NCBI GenBank assembly: GCA_035771175.1
Contig: CM069601.1
Span: 6,089,001-6,153,000 of the forward strand
Reading direction: 5' to 3'
Origin: Paratinospora sagittata
Taxonomy: Eukaryota > Streptophyta > Magnoliopsida > Ranunculales > Menispermaceae
DNA: 64,000 nucleotides
In this document: one piece after another, positions 55,401 through 64,000 of the stretch
Numbering within the stretch: position 1 is the first letter of the stretch
Layout of the letters: every line of letters begins with the position of its first letter
The notes under the pieces: generated by a model
Told to the model about the DNA's origin: nothing
Seen by the model: the letters and a program-made list of their open reading frames with translations, nothing else
Database searches by the model: none
Position numbers and translations under genes: made by a program

Positions 55401-56057
55401 TGGTTTGAGGAATATGACGCTGCTGTGGGACCGCCTCTTATATGGGAACCGTGGCGGCCTTGCACTTTCTCCATTCAACCCCATGCTTTTACAAGGACAC
55501 CTGGTCTTTATATGATTTTCCAAATATATATATATTTGGTTCAACAAAACAGGTACGAAGTTGGGTATACTCGGCCACGACACATTGGCCTTATAGGCAT
55601 CACTCACGAATACTTCCACCTTTACCTCTAACACGAACTAGTACGGTCAGTTATCTATTTCAGACCATTGACGTGACTCAAACTACTTAAGATTCAGTTA
55701 TCTATTTCAGACCATTGACGTGACTCAAACTACTTAAGATTTTACAGTCATGTTACCAACTAAGTCCACCTTTAAAAATAAAGATGATATTTAATTATTG
55801 AATTTTTTTTTTTAGGTCCAACTAATTTCACTCATTCTCACCTCTCTGTCCACTTACTTACTCTCTTCACCCGCCTAAATTTTTAAAACTAGACAATCTC
55901 TTTTTCTTCACATACCTAAATTTTCATTTTGCCTCTCTTATTTTCATCTTACTTGAACCCCAACACTCTCTCCCTCCTCTCTCGTTTCTTTTCTTTTCTT
56001 CTTCATTGATTCATCGTTTCTTCAAATTTTTCAATCATTCAAAAGATTAAAATAACA
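55401..56057. other. Intergenic stretch with duplicated bZIP-like motif
   Basis: No gene. 55648-55694 is repeated exactly at 55695-55741 (47 bp). Each unit has TTGACGTGACTCAA, combining TGACG and TGACTCA motifs. CT-rich DNA follows up to the gypsy element. Confidence 0.6.
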
Positions 56058-56881
56058 TGATATAAACTTCACCAACAATTGTGATGAAATCCAATAATAA
56101 TGATGGATTAAAACTCCAAGATCGTGTAGACAAGATTGGTTGAGCCTTGACCCGTCACCTAACCAGATGAAAACCAAGACTACAAAAGATTGAAAACGTC
56201 ACACCAAGATTCAACAATCAAGGTGATAAGTTTGGTTGTTTGAACGCCACAAGATTAACTTGATAAGTTCAAGAGTTCTTTTAAGAACAAAGAGGACACA
56301 AGACCTCACAAGATTAACTTGATCTGAAAACATAATATGTCATTCAAATTTGAGCTACCCATCTATATATACTTGGAACAACCTTCCAAGAATAGGAAAA
56401 GTCATAACTAAATTTAAAACAATACAAATATCAACATAAACAAGTTCAATGATGCTGGTCACATTTTGTGTGTTTGACTAAGTTCAATGATGCTAGTCAA
56501 GTTTTGTGTGCTTGACTAAGTTCAATGATGCTAGTCACATTTTGTGTGCTTGACTAAGTTCAATGATACTAGTCAAGTTTTGTGTGCTTGACTAAGTTCA
56601 ATGATGCTAGTCAAGTTTTGTGTGCTTGACTAAGTTCAATTGCTTTGATGACATGGACTAAGCCTTGATTATTATTTGAGTCCATCTTGGTCTTTTTAGA
56701 ATCAGCCCAATTCGCTTGGATTAGCCTATTTAGCGCTTCCTTGAAACGTTTGGCTATAAGTCTTGTAATTGGACCACTTGGAAGTGACAATGGGTCTTGT
56801 CCATATTCAGCTCCATTCCCAAGTGTATGATCAACTTGTCCAGCTCCTTGGTTTGCATCATTTGGTCCTTGGTTTGCATCA
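56058..56881 (-). repeat. CRM-like 3' LTR
   Basis: 824 bp, plus-strand ends TGATATAAAC and TTTGCATCA. It contains five 38 bp tandem units (56444-56633). It also encodes the last 90 or so codons of the pol frame. Confidence 0.93.
56444..56633. repeat. 38 bp x 5 tandem array in LTR
   Basis: Five 38 bp units starting gttcaatgatgct(g/a)gtca, with alternating cacatttt and aagttttg variants. The same array is in the other LTR (62341-62530), so it was present when the element inserted. Confidence 0.95.
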
Positions 56882-57108
56882 TTCTCCCCCTCTTGAGAAG
56901 GATTTGTCCTCAAATCATCACCTACAGCAAAAGAAGACAAATCAGCAACATTAAAGCTTGCACTGACACTATACTCATCTGGTAAGTCAAGCTTGTAGGC
57001 ATTATCATTGATGTGTTCCACTATTTGAAATGGCCCGTCACCCCGAGGTAGGAGTTTGAACGTCGTTTCTCCGAAAAACGGTCCTTCCTTAAGTGCAACC
57101 AAACCCAA
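56611..57108 (-). pseudogene. CRM-like integrase C-terminus running into the LTR
   Basis: Minus-strand frame beginning in the integrase C-terminal region. DGPFQIVEHINDNAYKLDLP (about 57042-56983) is the GPY/F-like module that contacts DNA, followed by SFNVADLSSF and an acidic linker with NDANQG repeats. It then crosses the polypurine tract (56882-56897) and the LTR boundary (56881) and continues for about 90 codons inside the LTR (GPITRLIAKRFKEALNRLIQ, about 56775-56716) before its stop at 56611. No chromodomain is seen. A frameshift near 57060-57100 separates it from the upstream pol frame. Confidence 0.8.
56882..56897 (-). other. CRM-like polypurine tract
   Basis: Minus strand CTCAAGAGGGGGAGAA, directly adjoining the 3' LTR; primer for plus-strand DNA synthesis. 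Confidence 0.85.
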
Positions 57109-58319
57109 TCTCCGGGTTCAAAAACTACCTTCTTGCGTCCCTTGTTGGCTTGTTGGACATATTGGTTAGTCTTCCTTTCAATGTTCAGCCGTGCCTTTTC
57201 ATGAATCATCTTTACAAATTCTGCCTTATTTTTGCCATCTTAGTTTACACGGTCACTCAAAGGTAAAGAAGTTAAATCCAAAGGTGACAATGGGTTAAAA
57301 CCATAAACCATTTCAAATGGTGAAAATTTAGTTGCAGAATGAATACTTCGATTATAAGCAAATTCAACATGTGGCAAACAATCTTCCCATGTTTTCAAGT
57401 TCTTTGTAATGATAGCACGTAACAAAGAAGACAAAGTTCTATTCACTACTTCAGTTTGACCATCCGTTTGTGGAAGACAAGTAGTAGAAAATAATAACTT
57501 GGTTCCCAACTTTCCCCACAAACTCTTCCAAAAGTAACTCAAAAACCTTGCATCCCTATCAGAAACAATGGTCCTAGGCATGCCATGTAACCTAACAATT
57601 TCTTTGAAGAATAAATCAGCTATATGTGATGCATCATCAGTTTTATGACATGCAATGAAGTGTGCCATCTTGGAAAATCGATCTACCACCACAAAAACTG
57701 AATCTCTCCCCCTCTTAGTCCTAGGTAATCTCAAAACAAAATCCATAGAAATATCAGTCCAAGGTTCACTAGGTATTGGCAAAGGGGTGTACAAACCATG
57801 GGGTTTCAACTTAGACTTGGCCTGTTTACACGTGATACACTTCTCACAGATTCTTTCCACATCACGTTTCATATGAGGCAAAAAAAAATGATCATGCAAA
57901 ATTCCTAATGTCTTAGCTACACCAAAATGACCCATCAAACCACCACCATGAGCTTCTCTCACAAACAATTCACGCAAAGAACACAAAGGCACACATAGTT
58001 TACTTTCCCGAAACAAAAATCCATCATGCCTATAAAACTTACCAAACGCCACTTTTTCACATGCATTGAACACTTCACCAAAATCAGAATCTTGTGCATA
58101 CAAATCCTTAATGTATTCAAAACCAAGCAATTTTGTATCTAAAATGGAAAGTAAAGCATACCTTCGGGACAATGCGTCAGCCACCACATTTTCCTTACCT
58201 TTCTTGTATATGATCACATAAGAAAATGTTTCAATGAATTCCACCCACTTGGCATGGCGTCTGTTCAACTTTTGTTGTCCTTTCAAATGCTTCAAAGATT
58301 CATGATCTGTGTGAATCAC
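57021..58319 (-). pseudogene. CRM-like RNase H end and integrase
   Basis: Starts with the RNase H end ([17 protein letters not shown], about 58316-58266) and the [23 protein letters not shown] block. Integrase zinc-binding residues end in [11 protein letters not shown] (about 57852-57820). The catalytic core has D in [11 protein letters not shown] (about 57755), D in [10 protein letters not shown] (about 57578) and E in [11 protein letters not shown] (about 57468). A TAA at 57240-57242 interrupts the frame, which then resumes in the same phase (EKARLNIERKTN..FEPGDWVWLHLRKDRF) to about 57100. All three D,D,E residues are preserved. Confidence 0.9.
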
Positions 58320-58346
58320 GAATTCCTTTGGCCATAGATAGTGCTG

Positions 58347-59719
58347 CTAATTTTCCAAAGCCCTTATCAAGGCGTACATCTCCTTATCATAAGTAGGGTA
58401 ATTTAGGGCTGCCCCACTCAACTTTTCACTGAAATAAGCAACTGGACGGCCTTCTTGCATCAAAACAGCACCAATACCTGTACTTGAAGCATCACACTCA
58501 ATCTCAAAAGTTTTAGCAAAGTTAGGTAAAACAAGCAAAGGTGCATTAGTTAACTTTTCTTTGATCAGATTAAATGCCTTTTCTTGTTCTTTACCCCACT
58601 TAAACGACACATTTTTCTTGATGACTTCAGTAAGAGGTGAGGCTAAGCTACTAAAATCACGCACAAACCGTCTATAGAAGCTAGCTAAGCCGTGAAAACT
58701 CCTCACTTGACTGATTGCTGTAGGCGTTGGCCACTCTTGGATTGCCTTAACCTTTTCCTCGTCCACCTCAATTCCTCTCTTACTAACAACAAAACCAAGA
58801 AACACAAGTTTATCTGTGCAAAAGGTGCACTTCTTGAGATTAGCAAACAACTTTTCTTTCCTTAGAATTTCCAAAACTGATTTCAAATGCATTACATGTT
58901 CTTCCAAGTTTTTGCTATAAATTAGGATATCATCAAAATACACAACGACAAATTTGCCAATAAATGCACGCAAAACATGGTTCATTAAACGCATAAATGT
59001 GCTCGGAGCATTAGTTAAACCGAAAGGCGTCACTAACCACTCATACAAACCATATTTAGTCTTAAAAGCAGTTTTCCATTCATCACCTTCCTTCATCCTA
59101 ATCTGATGATATCCACTCTTAAGATCAATTTTTGTAAAGACACAAGAACCATGCAATTCATCCAACATATCGTCTAATCTAGGAATGGGATGACGATACT
59201 TTACCGTATGTTGTTGATGGCTCGGCAGTCAACACACATCCTCCTTGTTCCATCCTTCTTAGGAACTAACAGCACCGGAACTGCACAAGGACTCATGTTT
59301 TCACGCACATACCCCTTCTCCAATAATTCACCTACTTGCCTTTGGAGTTTCTTGGTCTCCTCGGGATTACTCCTATAAGCAGGTCGGTTTGGAATTGATG
59401 CACCTGGTATGAAATCAATTTGATGTTCAATCCCTCGGATTGGAGGTAATCCATAAGGTACTTCTTCGGGAAGGGCATCTTCAAACTCCTGCAAAAGAGA
59501 AACAATAACGCTCGGCAAAGCACCAACGAGATCATTAGTACATAAAAGAGCCTCCTTGTACATGAGTACAATAAGGGGCTGGTGTGAAAATAATGCTCTC
59601 TTGATCTCACTTTTTTTTGCAATGCAATTGAATTTTTCCTCTTTTGTTATCACTATGGCTGAAATCCCCTCTCTTTCTTTTTCCCTCTGATCAATGTTTT
59701 TCTCTCTTATTTTTCTCAA
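58347..59719 (-). pseudogene. CRM-like reverse transcriptase and RNase H
   Basis: The N-terminal RT block lies in the frame at 59719-59201 ([37 protein letters not shown]). A frameshift near 59205 moves to 59168-58347, which has [39 protein letters not shown] and catalytic YFDDILIYS (about 58939-58913), then RNase H start [22 protein letters not shown] at 58347-58349 replaces the Trp codon of the family's ALENWQHYL block; the frame continues into the next unit. Another frameshift near 59700 separates it from the protease frame. Confidence 0.9.
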
Positions 59720-60776
59720 TTTCGGCCTTCATTTCTTTTTCTTTCTTTTTTTCATTTGAGCTTTGTAACCTTAATTGGTCCTCCCTGACTTGTTTTGGAG
59801 TCAATGGCACAAGAATAATAGGCTGCCCTTTATGAGTGAAAGAATGCCTATTTGTGAATCCATCATGCTTAGCCCTCTTATCATACTGCCATGGTCTTCC
59901 CAACAATAAAAGGCATGCATGCATAGGAACCACATCACAAAGCACCTCATCCTCATATTTACCAATGGATAATGCCACCAACACTTGCCTTGCCACCTTG
60001 ATTTTGCCACATTCATTCAGCCACTGAAGCCGATAAGGGTGAGGATGTTTCAAGGTAGTTAAGGCCAATTTCTCCACCAAATAAGTGCTGGCTACGTTTG
60101 TGCAACTCCCTCCATCGATAATGACACTGCAAACTTTGTTGTTTACAAAGCACCGAGTATGAAGCAAGTTTTCCCTTTGGTTACTTTCTTCCTCTTTAAC
60201 CTGCACATTGAGAACTCGCCTTGCTACCAATAAATCTCCAACCACAACACTTTGCTCATCATCGGCATCCTCCAAAGGTGGCATGTCAGCATCATCTACT
60301 TCTTCCTCATTCTCCGACTCAAGCTCTCCTTGGGCGTTTATCACCATCACCCTTTTGTTTACACACTGGCTGGCTATGTGTCCCCGCCCCTGACATTTAA
60401 AACGCTTAATATCACGTGCTTTAGAACTTGAAGTTTCAGTGTTACCTGAAGTAGCGGTGGTCGTTGGTTTGGCATTCTTAGAGGGTTCAAATTTTGGCTT
60501 ATTTTGTAGCTGCTCGTCCCTTTTTTGAGCTGTCTTCCACGGGCTGGTGGTAGCCATAGGTTGTCCCCTCCTAGCCAATCCCTTTCGTTTGAACTGTTCC
60601 TCCACCTTTATGGCTTGATGCACCATATCTGTCAACTCAACATAGTGCTGCATCTCGACTATATCCGCAATCTCATGATTTAAGTCGTGCAAAAACCTAG
60701 CCATGGTGGCTTCCCGGTTCTCTTCTACATTAGCCCGGATCATAGCTACTTCCATCTCCTTGTAATATGCTTCCAC
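59691..60776 (-). pseudogene. CRM-like gag C-terminus and protease
   Basis: The Gag part begins MEAYYKEMEVAMIRANVEEN and has ATMARFLHDLNHEIADIVEM, a capsid-end block. The zinc knuckle reads RFKCQGRGHIASQC: the first ligand Cys (family CFKC) is Arg, so the CCHC finger is broken. A long acidic linker follows. The protease has IIDGGSCTNVAS (about 60123-60088), with the D-G-G form usual in this group, and LLGRPWQYD (about 59905-59879). The C-terminal end is Lys/Glu-rich. The same frame continues upstream into the N-terminal gag after two stop codons. Confidence 0.85.
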
Positions 60777-61451
60777 ACTCTTGGAACCTTGATATAACCT
60801 CTACAACTTTTGATACAATCCCCTATAATAGTGGCTGGGTACAAAACGCTTCCTCATAAGCATTTTCATCTCCTCCCAAGTGTCCACGGGTGGTTCTCTA
60901 TTCCTCCTCCTATTAATCAGTAATTGATCCCACTAAACAATGGCATAATCGGTGAATTTAATTGCAGCCAACTCAACCTTCTTTATCGCCGAGTAGTTGT
61001 GACAATCAAACACCATCTCCATTTTAGTTTCCCACTCCAAATAAACTTCAGGATCACTTTTACCTTGAAAAGATGGGATTTTAATCTTTATGTTTCCTAA
61101 ATCATTATCTCTCCAAGGCCTACCCATCCAAGCTTCTCGATTCCCATTCCCACGCTCAAACCTGCCCCGGTTCAAATATGGCTCATCAAATTGCTCCAAC
61201 TCAGCCTCTTCCTCAACATTCCGCCACGGAACACGCCCACCTTGCTGCCTATTGCGGATGTCTTGTTGTTGTTCCCTAGGAGTTCCCGCTTCTACCCTGT
61301 CCAACCTCTCGTGAATAGGTTCTAATTCATCCCTCAACATACGCCTCATCTCCCCTAACAACGCTTGCATTTGGAGGTTCGGAACTGCATGTTGTCGAAC
61401 TTCTTCGGTTGTATCTTCTTCTTGATTATTGGACATATTTAAAATCTGCAA
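60777..61451 (-). pseudogene. CRM-like gag N-terminus
   Basis: Starts with MSNNQEEDTTEEVRQHAVPN (Met at 61436; a Met five codons upstream, 61451, is also in frame). It has an Arg/Glu-rich stretch and the IKIKIPSFQGKSDPEVYLEW capsid-start block (about 61090-61031). In-frame TAG codons at 60933-60935 and near 60803 interrupt it; both look like single C-to-T changes of Trp/Gln codons. Apart from these, the phase is shared with the downstream gag/protease frame. Confidence 0.85.
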
Positions 61452-61954
61452 AACAAGGTTAGAATCCTCACAAGCACTCCCTCACGTGTTTCACTCAAGA
61501 ATTTGATACACTCGCACTCGTGTTTTCACTCTAAACGACTTTTACCCTCTTATGGTCTCACATACTCTTGCCTTTTTCCACTCTTTTGTGTCTTCTTTTG
61601 TTCTTAATCAAACTTCAAGAAACTAATTCAAAATAATCTTAACAGTAATTCAAAAATGAGAAACAACCAAAACTCATCAAAAGATCAAGAACATGAATAA
61701 GGTGAGAAACAAGATTGAAAAGAGGAAATTTTTCTTACTGGAATCACTTTTCTTCTTTTTTTTTTTTTTCTACAACAGGATCAAGAACATGAATAAGGTG
61801 AGAAACCTGGAAAGAGGAAATTTTCTTACTGTAATCACTTTTCTTCTCTCTCTTTTTTTGACGATTTTTTTTTCTCTACAGTAGGGAATAGGAAATAAAA
61901 AATGAATATAAAAGATAGTCAAACTTATCTTAGAACCAAAGCTCTGATACCAAA
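61452..61954 (-). other. CRM-like 5' leader and primer binding site
   Basis: About 500 bp of untranslated leader with an approximately 80 bp direct duplication (acatgaataaggtgagaaac at about 61691 and 61787). The site TGGTATCAGAGC (minus strand, 61952-61941) is complementary to initiator Met tRNA and lies two bases from the LTR. Confidence 0.85.
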
Positions 61955-62778
61955 TGATATGAACTTCACCAACAATTGTGATGAAACCCAATAACATTGA
62001 TGGATTAGAACCCCAAGATCGTGTAGACAAGATTGGTTGAGCCTTAACCCGTCACCTAACCAGATGAAAACCAAGACTACAAAGGATTGAAAACGCCACA
62101 CCAAGATTCAGCAATCAAGGTGATAAGTTTGGTTGTTTGAATGCCACAAGATTAACTTGATATGTTCAAGAGTTCTTTTAAGAACAAAGAGGACACAAGA
62201 CCTCACAAGATTAACTTGATCTGAAAACATAATATGCCATTCAAATTTGAGCTACCCATTTATATATACTTGGAACAACCCTCCAAGAATAGGAAAAGTC
62301 ATAACTAAATTTAAAACAATACAAATATTAACATAAACAAGTTCAATGATGTTGGTCACATTTTGTGTGTTTGACTAAGTTCAATGATGCTAGTCAAGTT
62401 TTGTGTGCTTGACTAAGTTCAATGATGCTAGTCACATTTTGTGTGCTTGACTAAGTTCAATGATACTAGTCAAGTTTTGCGTGCTTGACTAAGTTCAATG
62501 ATGCTAGTCAAGTTTTGTGTGCTTGACTAAGTTCAATTGCTTTGATGACATGGACTAAGCCTTGATTATTATTTGAGTCCATCTTGGTCTTTTTAGAATC
62601 AGCCCAATTCGCTTGGATTAGCCTATTTAGCGCTTCCTTGAAACATTTGGCTTTAAGTCTTGTAATTGGACCACTTGGAAGTGACAATGGGTCTTGTCCA
62701 TATTCAGCTCCATTCTCAAGTGTATGATCAACTTGTCCAGCTCCTTGGTTTGCATCATTTGGTCCTTAGTTTGCATCA
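61955..62778 (-). repeat. CRM-like 5' LTR
   Basis: 824 bp, the same length as the 3' LTR, with the same 38 bp array (62341-62530). Directly followed by the TAACA target duplication. Confidence 0.93.
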
Positions 62779-62783
62779 TAACA

Positions 62784-64000
62784 TTATGAAGATTTGTGAG
62801 CAACAACCTAACAAAATATTGTAAAAAAATTAGATTATTTCAAAATTTGGAGGTGTTTGACTCAAATTGGTTCAAGTCAAATCTTAGATCACAAATCGAT
62901 AAGTAAAACATGGTTTTTACATGTTTTAAGTAAATTTCAATGTGTTGTTGGATTTGTATATTTTTTCGCAAAAACAAATATGTGAAAATAATAGAATGAG
63001 GTGGTAGAAATAGATTTCGGCAACCCATTTCTACACGTCGAATTTGGACATGTCCGACCCAGCAAGGTTAGACAGTTCCTTTTATGTGCCGACCAATCGT
63101 GGTCGGACATAAAGAGGAGTGTCCGACCCTGTGGGGTCAGACATGCATATTTTTTTTAATTTTTCTTTTTTTTGTGAGACCCTGATGGACCAAACAAAGG
63201 ATATACGTCAGACCTGTTAAGGTTGAACAGACTTCCATTTGTTCCCCTACACAGGGTCGGACACACCTAATCCAGGGGTGATTTTTTTGAGTTTTGAAAC
63301 TCATTTTTGCCCCCTTTTCTCTTCTATTTTAGGTATATTTCTTGCAAAAAAATACTTTAAAAGAATAAAAATAGTGGAAATGTATGCTTTTAATTAGAAA
63401 AATACAAAAGTGGAGATGAGTTGGAGAGTTAAAGGGTTGAAAGGTTTAAGATAAAACGTGGGTGGGCGAAAAGAGAGAATGAGGGTTTAAGGAGGTTTAT
63501 TAATGTCCTTTTTGATAATTTCATATGAGAACTTTTTTGTTTCTTTAATTTTTTGATCGGCTTGGTGAACATGGAGGACATGACGGGTGAATTTAGTTGG
63601 ATCCTTTTTTTTCTAATTAGATTAGTCAATATTTAATAATTAAATATTAATTAAAATTTATATATTAAAAATTTTATTAATTTATTATATTTTATAACTT
63701 TGCTTATGATACAAAAAAGAAGGTTGTGATAGATACCGAAAATTTTACCAAATCAACGTTTGACATCAACTTATTTAATCAAACTACGTTGAGTTTTTTT
63801 TTTTTTTTTTGAGAATGCTGATATAAGATCAAAGGATGCTTGCACTAGGGCCAGAAAAAGCCGAAACTCTTCAGTAGGGCCAAAAAAGTGAGTACAATGA
63901 TAAGAGACATAAGGGGCTCGAATGAGGACCATGCAAACTAACTAATATAGTCTCGCTCCTACTTTTATTAAAAAAGGAAAAGCTATTATTTATTTGCAAT
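62784..64000. other. Intergenic stretch with hairpin cluster and possible retroposon end
   Basis: No gene. 63050-63265 has several short hairpins built on GTCCGACC. From 63789 a 22-base T run precedes GAGAATGCTGATATAAGATC and about 190 bp that could be the antisense 3' end of a retroposon; no flanking duplication can be checked because the window ends. Confidence 0.45.

Larger units (their letters stand above)
56058..62778 (-). mobile_element. CRM-like Ty3-gypsy retrotransposon
   Basis: A 6721 bp element with 824 bp LTRs (56058-56881 and 61955-62778), flanked by a perfect 5 bp target duplication TAACA (56053-56057 and 62779-62783). Minus strand: 5' LTR at the right, Met-tRNA primer site, gag, protease, RT, RNase H, integrase, polypurine tract, 3' LTR at the left. 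By eye the two LTRs differ at about 20 positions, mostly transitions, so the insertion is fairly young. Element size, LTR size and the pol frame continuing into the 3' LTR fit the CRM (centromeric retrotransposon) clade; that assignment is an inference. Coding is interrupted by a few stops and frameshifts. Confidence 0.93.

Overview
The window is plant nuclear DNA, most likely from a eudicot. Three things point there: spliced plant-type genes with canonical GT-AG introns (a heterotrimeric G-protein gamma subunit, an ARF-family GTPase, remnants of F-box and serine carboxypeptidase-like genes); Ty3-gypsy (Athila, CRM-like and Tekay-like) and Ty1-copia retrotransposons; and Au-SINE-like, LINE, CACTA-like and MITE-like pieces. 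The species cannot be named from this sequence. Most of the window is transposon-derived. Only two genes look intact, both between about 43 and 55 kb.

Layout. 1-4.35 kb: AT-rich DNA with a textbook solo LTR (family T, 807-2042, target duplication CTATG) and one end of a CACTA-like element. 4.35-13.85 kb: a full-length but mutated Athila gypsy element with target duplication TTGTT, inserted in a stretch rich in short GAAAC..GTTTC palindromes. 14.3-19.1 kb: LTR pieces (an unassigned LTR end, a family T 3' LTR with its polypurine tract, and the 2.8 kb repeat G). 19.15-22.04 kb: a second, internally deleted Athila. 22.05-27.08 kb: a Ty1-copia element with a truncated 5' LTR. 27.08-28.02 kb: a 556 bp dispersed repeat and an orphan last exon of a serine carboxypeptidase-like gene. 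30.2-33.6 kb: an F-box pseudogene (minus strand) split by about 2.3 kb of inserted DNA that carries an AT-rich higher-order tandem repeat. 35.0-40.0 kb: a nest in which family T LTR sequence and repeat G sit inside a copia remnant, with a 0.6 kb segment present twice.

43.0-47.5 kb: a four-exon G-gamma gene (plus strand). 47.8-54.8 kb: a two-exon ARFC1/ARL5-type GTPase gene (minus strand), convergent with it. Its 6.4 kb intron holds a SINE, a LINE end, a MITE candidate and a degenerate tandem array. 56.06-62.78 kb: a structurally complete, recently inserted CRM-like gypsy element (minus strand) with TAACA target duplications and a pol frame that runs on into the 3' LTR. The rest is AT-rich intergenic DNA with a cluster of small GTCCGACC hairpins.

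The two intact genes both encode membrane-linked parts of G-protein biology, but they are separate transcription units and nothing in the sequence shows that they work together. The transposons show a layered insertion history: old copia and Athila remnants, later LTR insertions into them, and a young CRM-like copy. I found no convincing new biological system. The most useful leads are the duplicated nest at 35-38 kb (possibly an assembly artefact), the mirrored G/T repeats, the pol frame entering the LTR, and several tandem or palindromic arrays that no gene explains.
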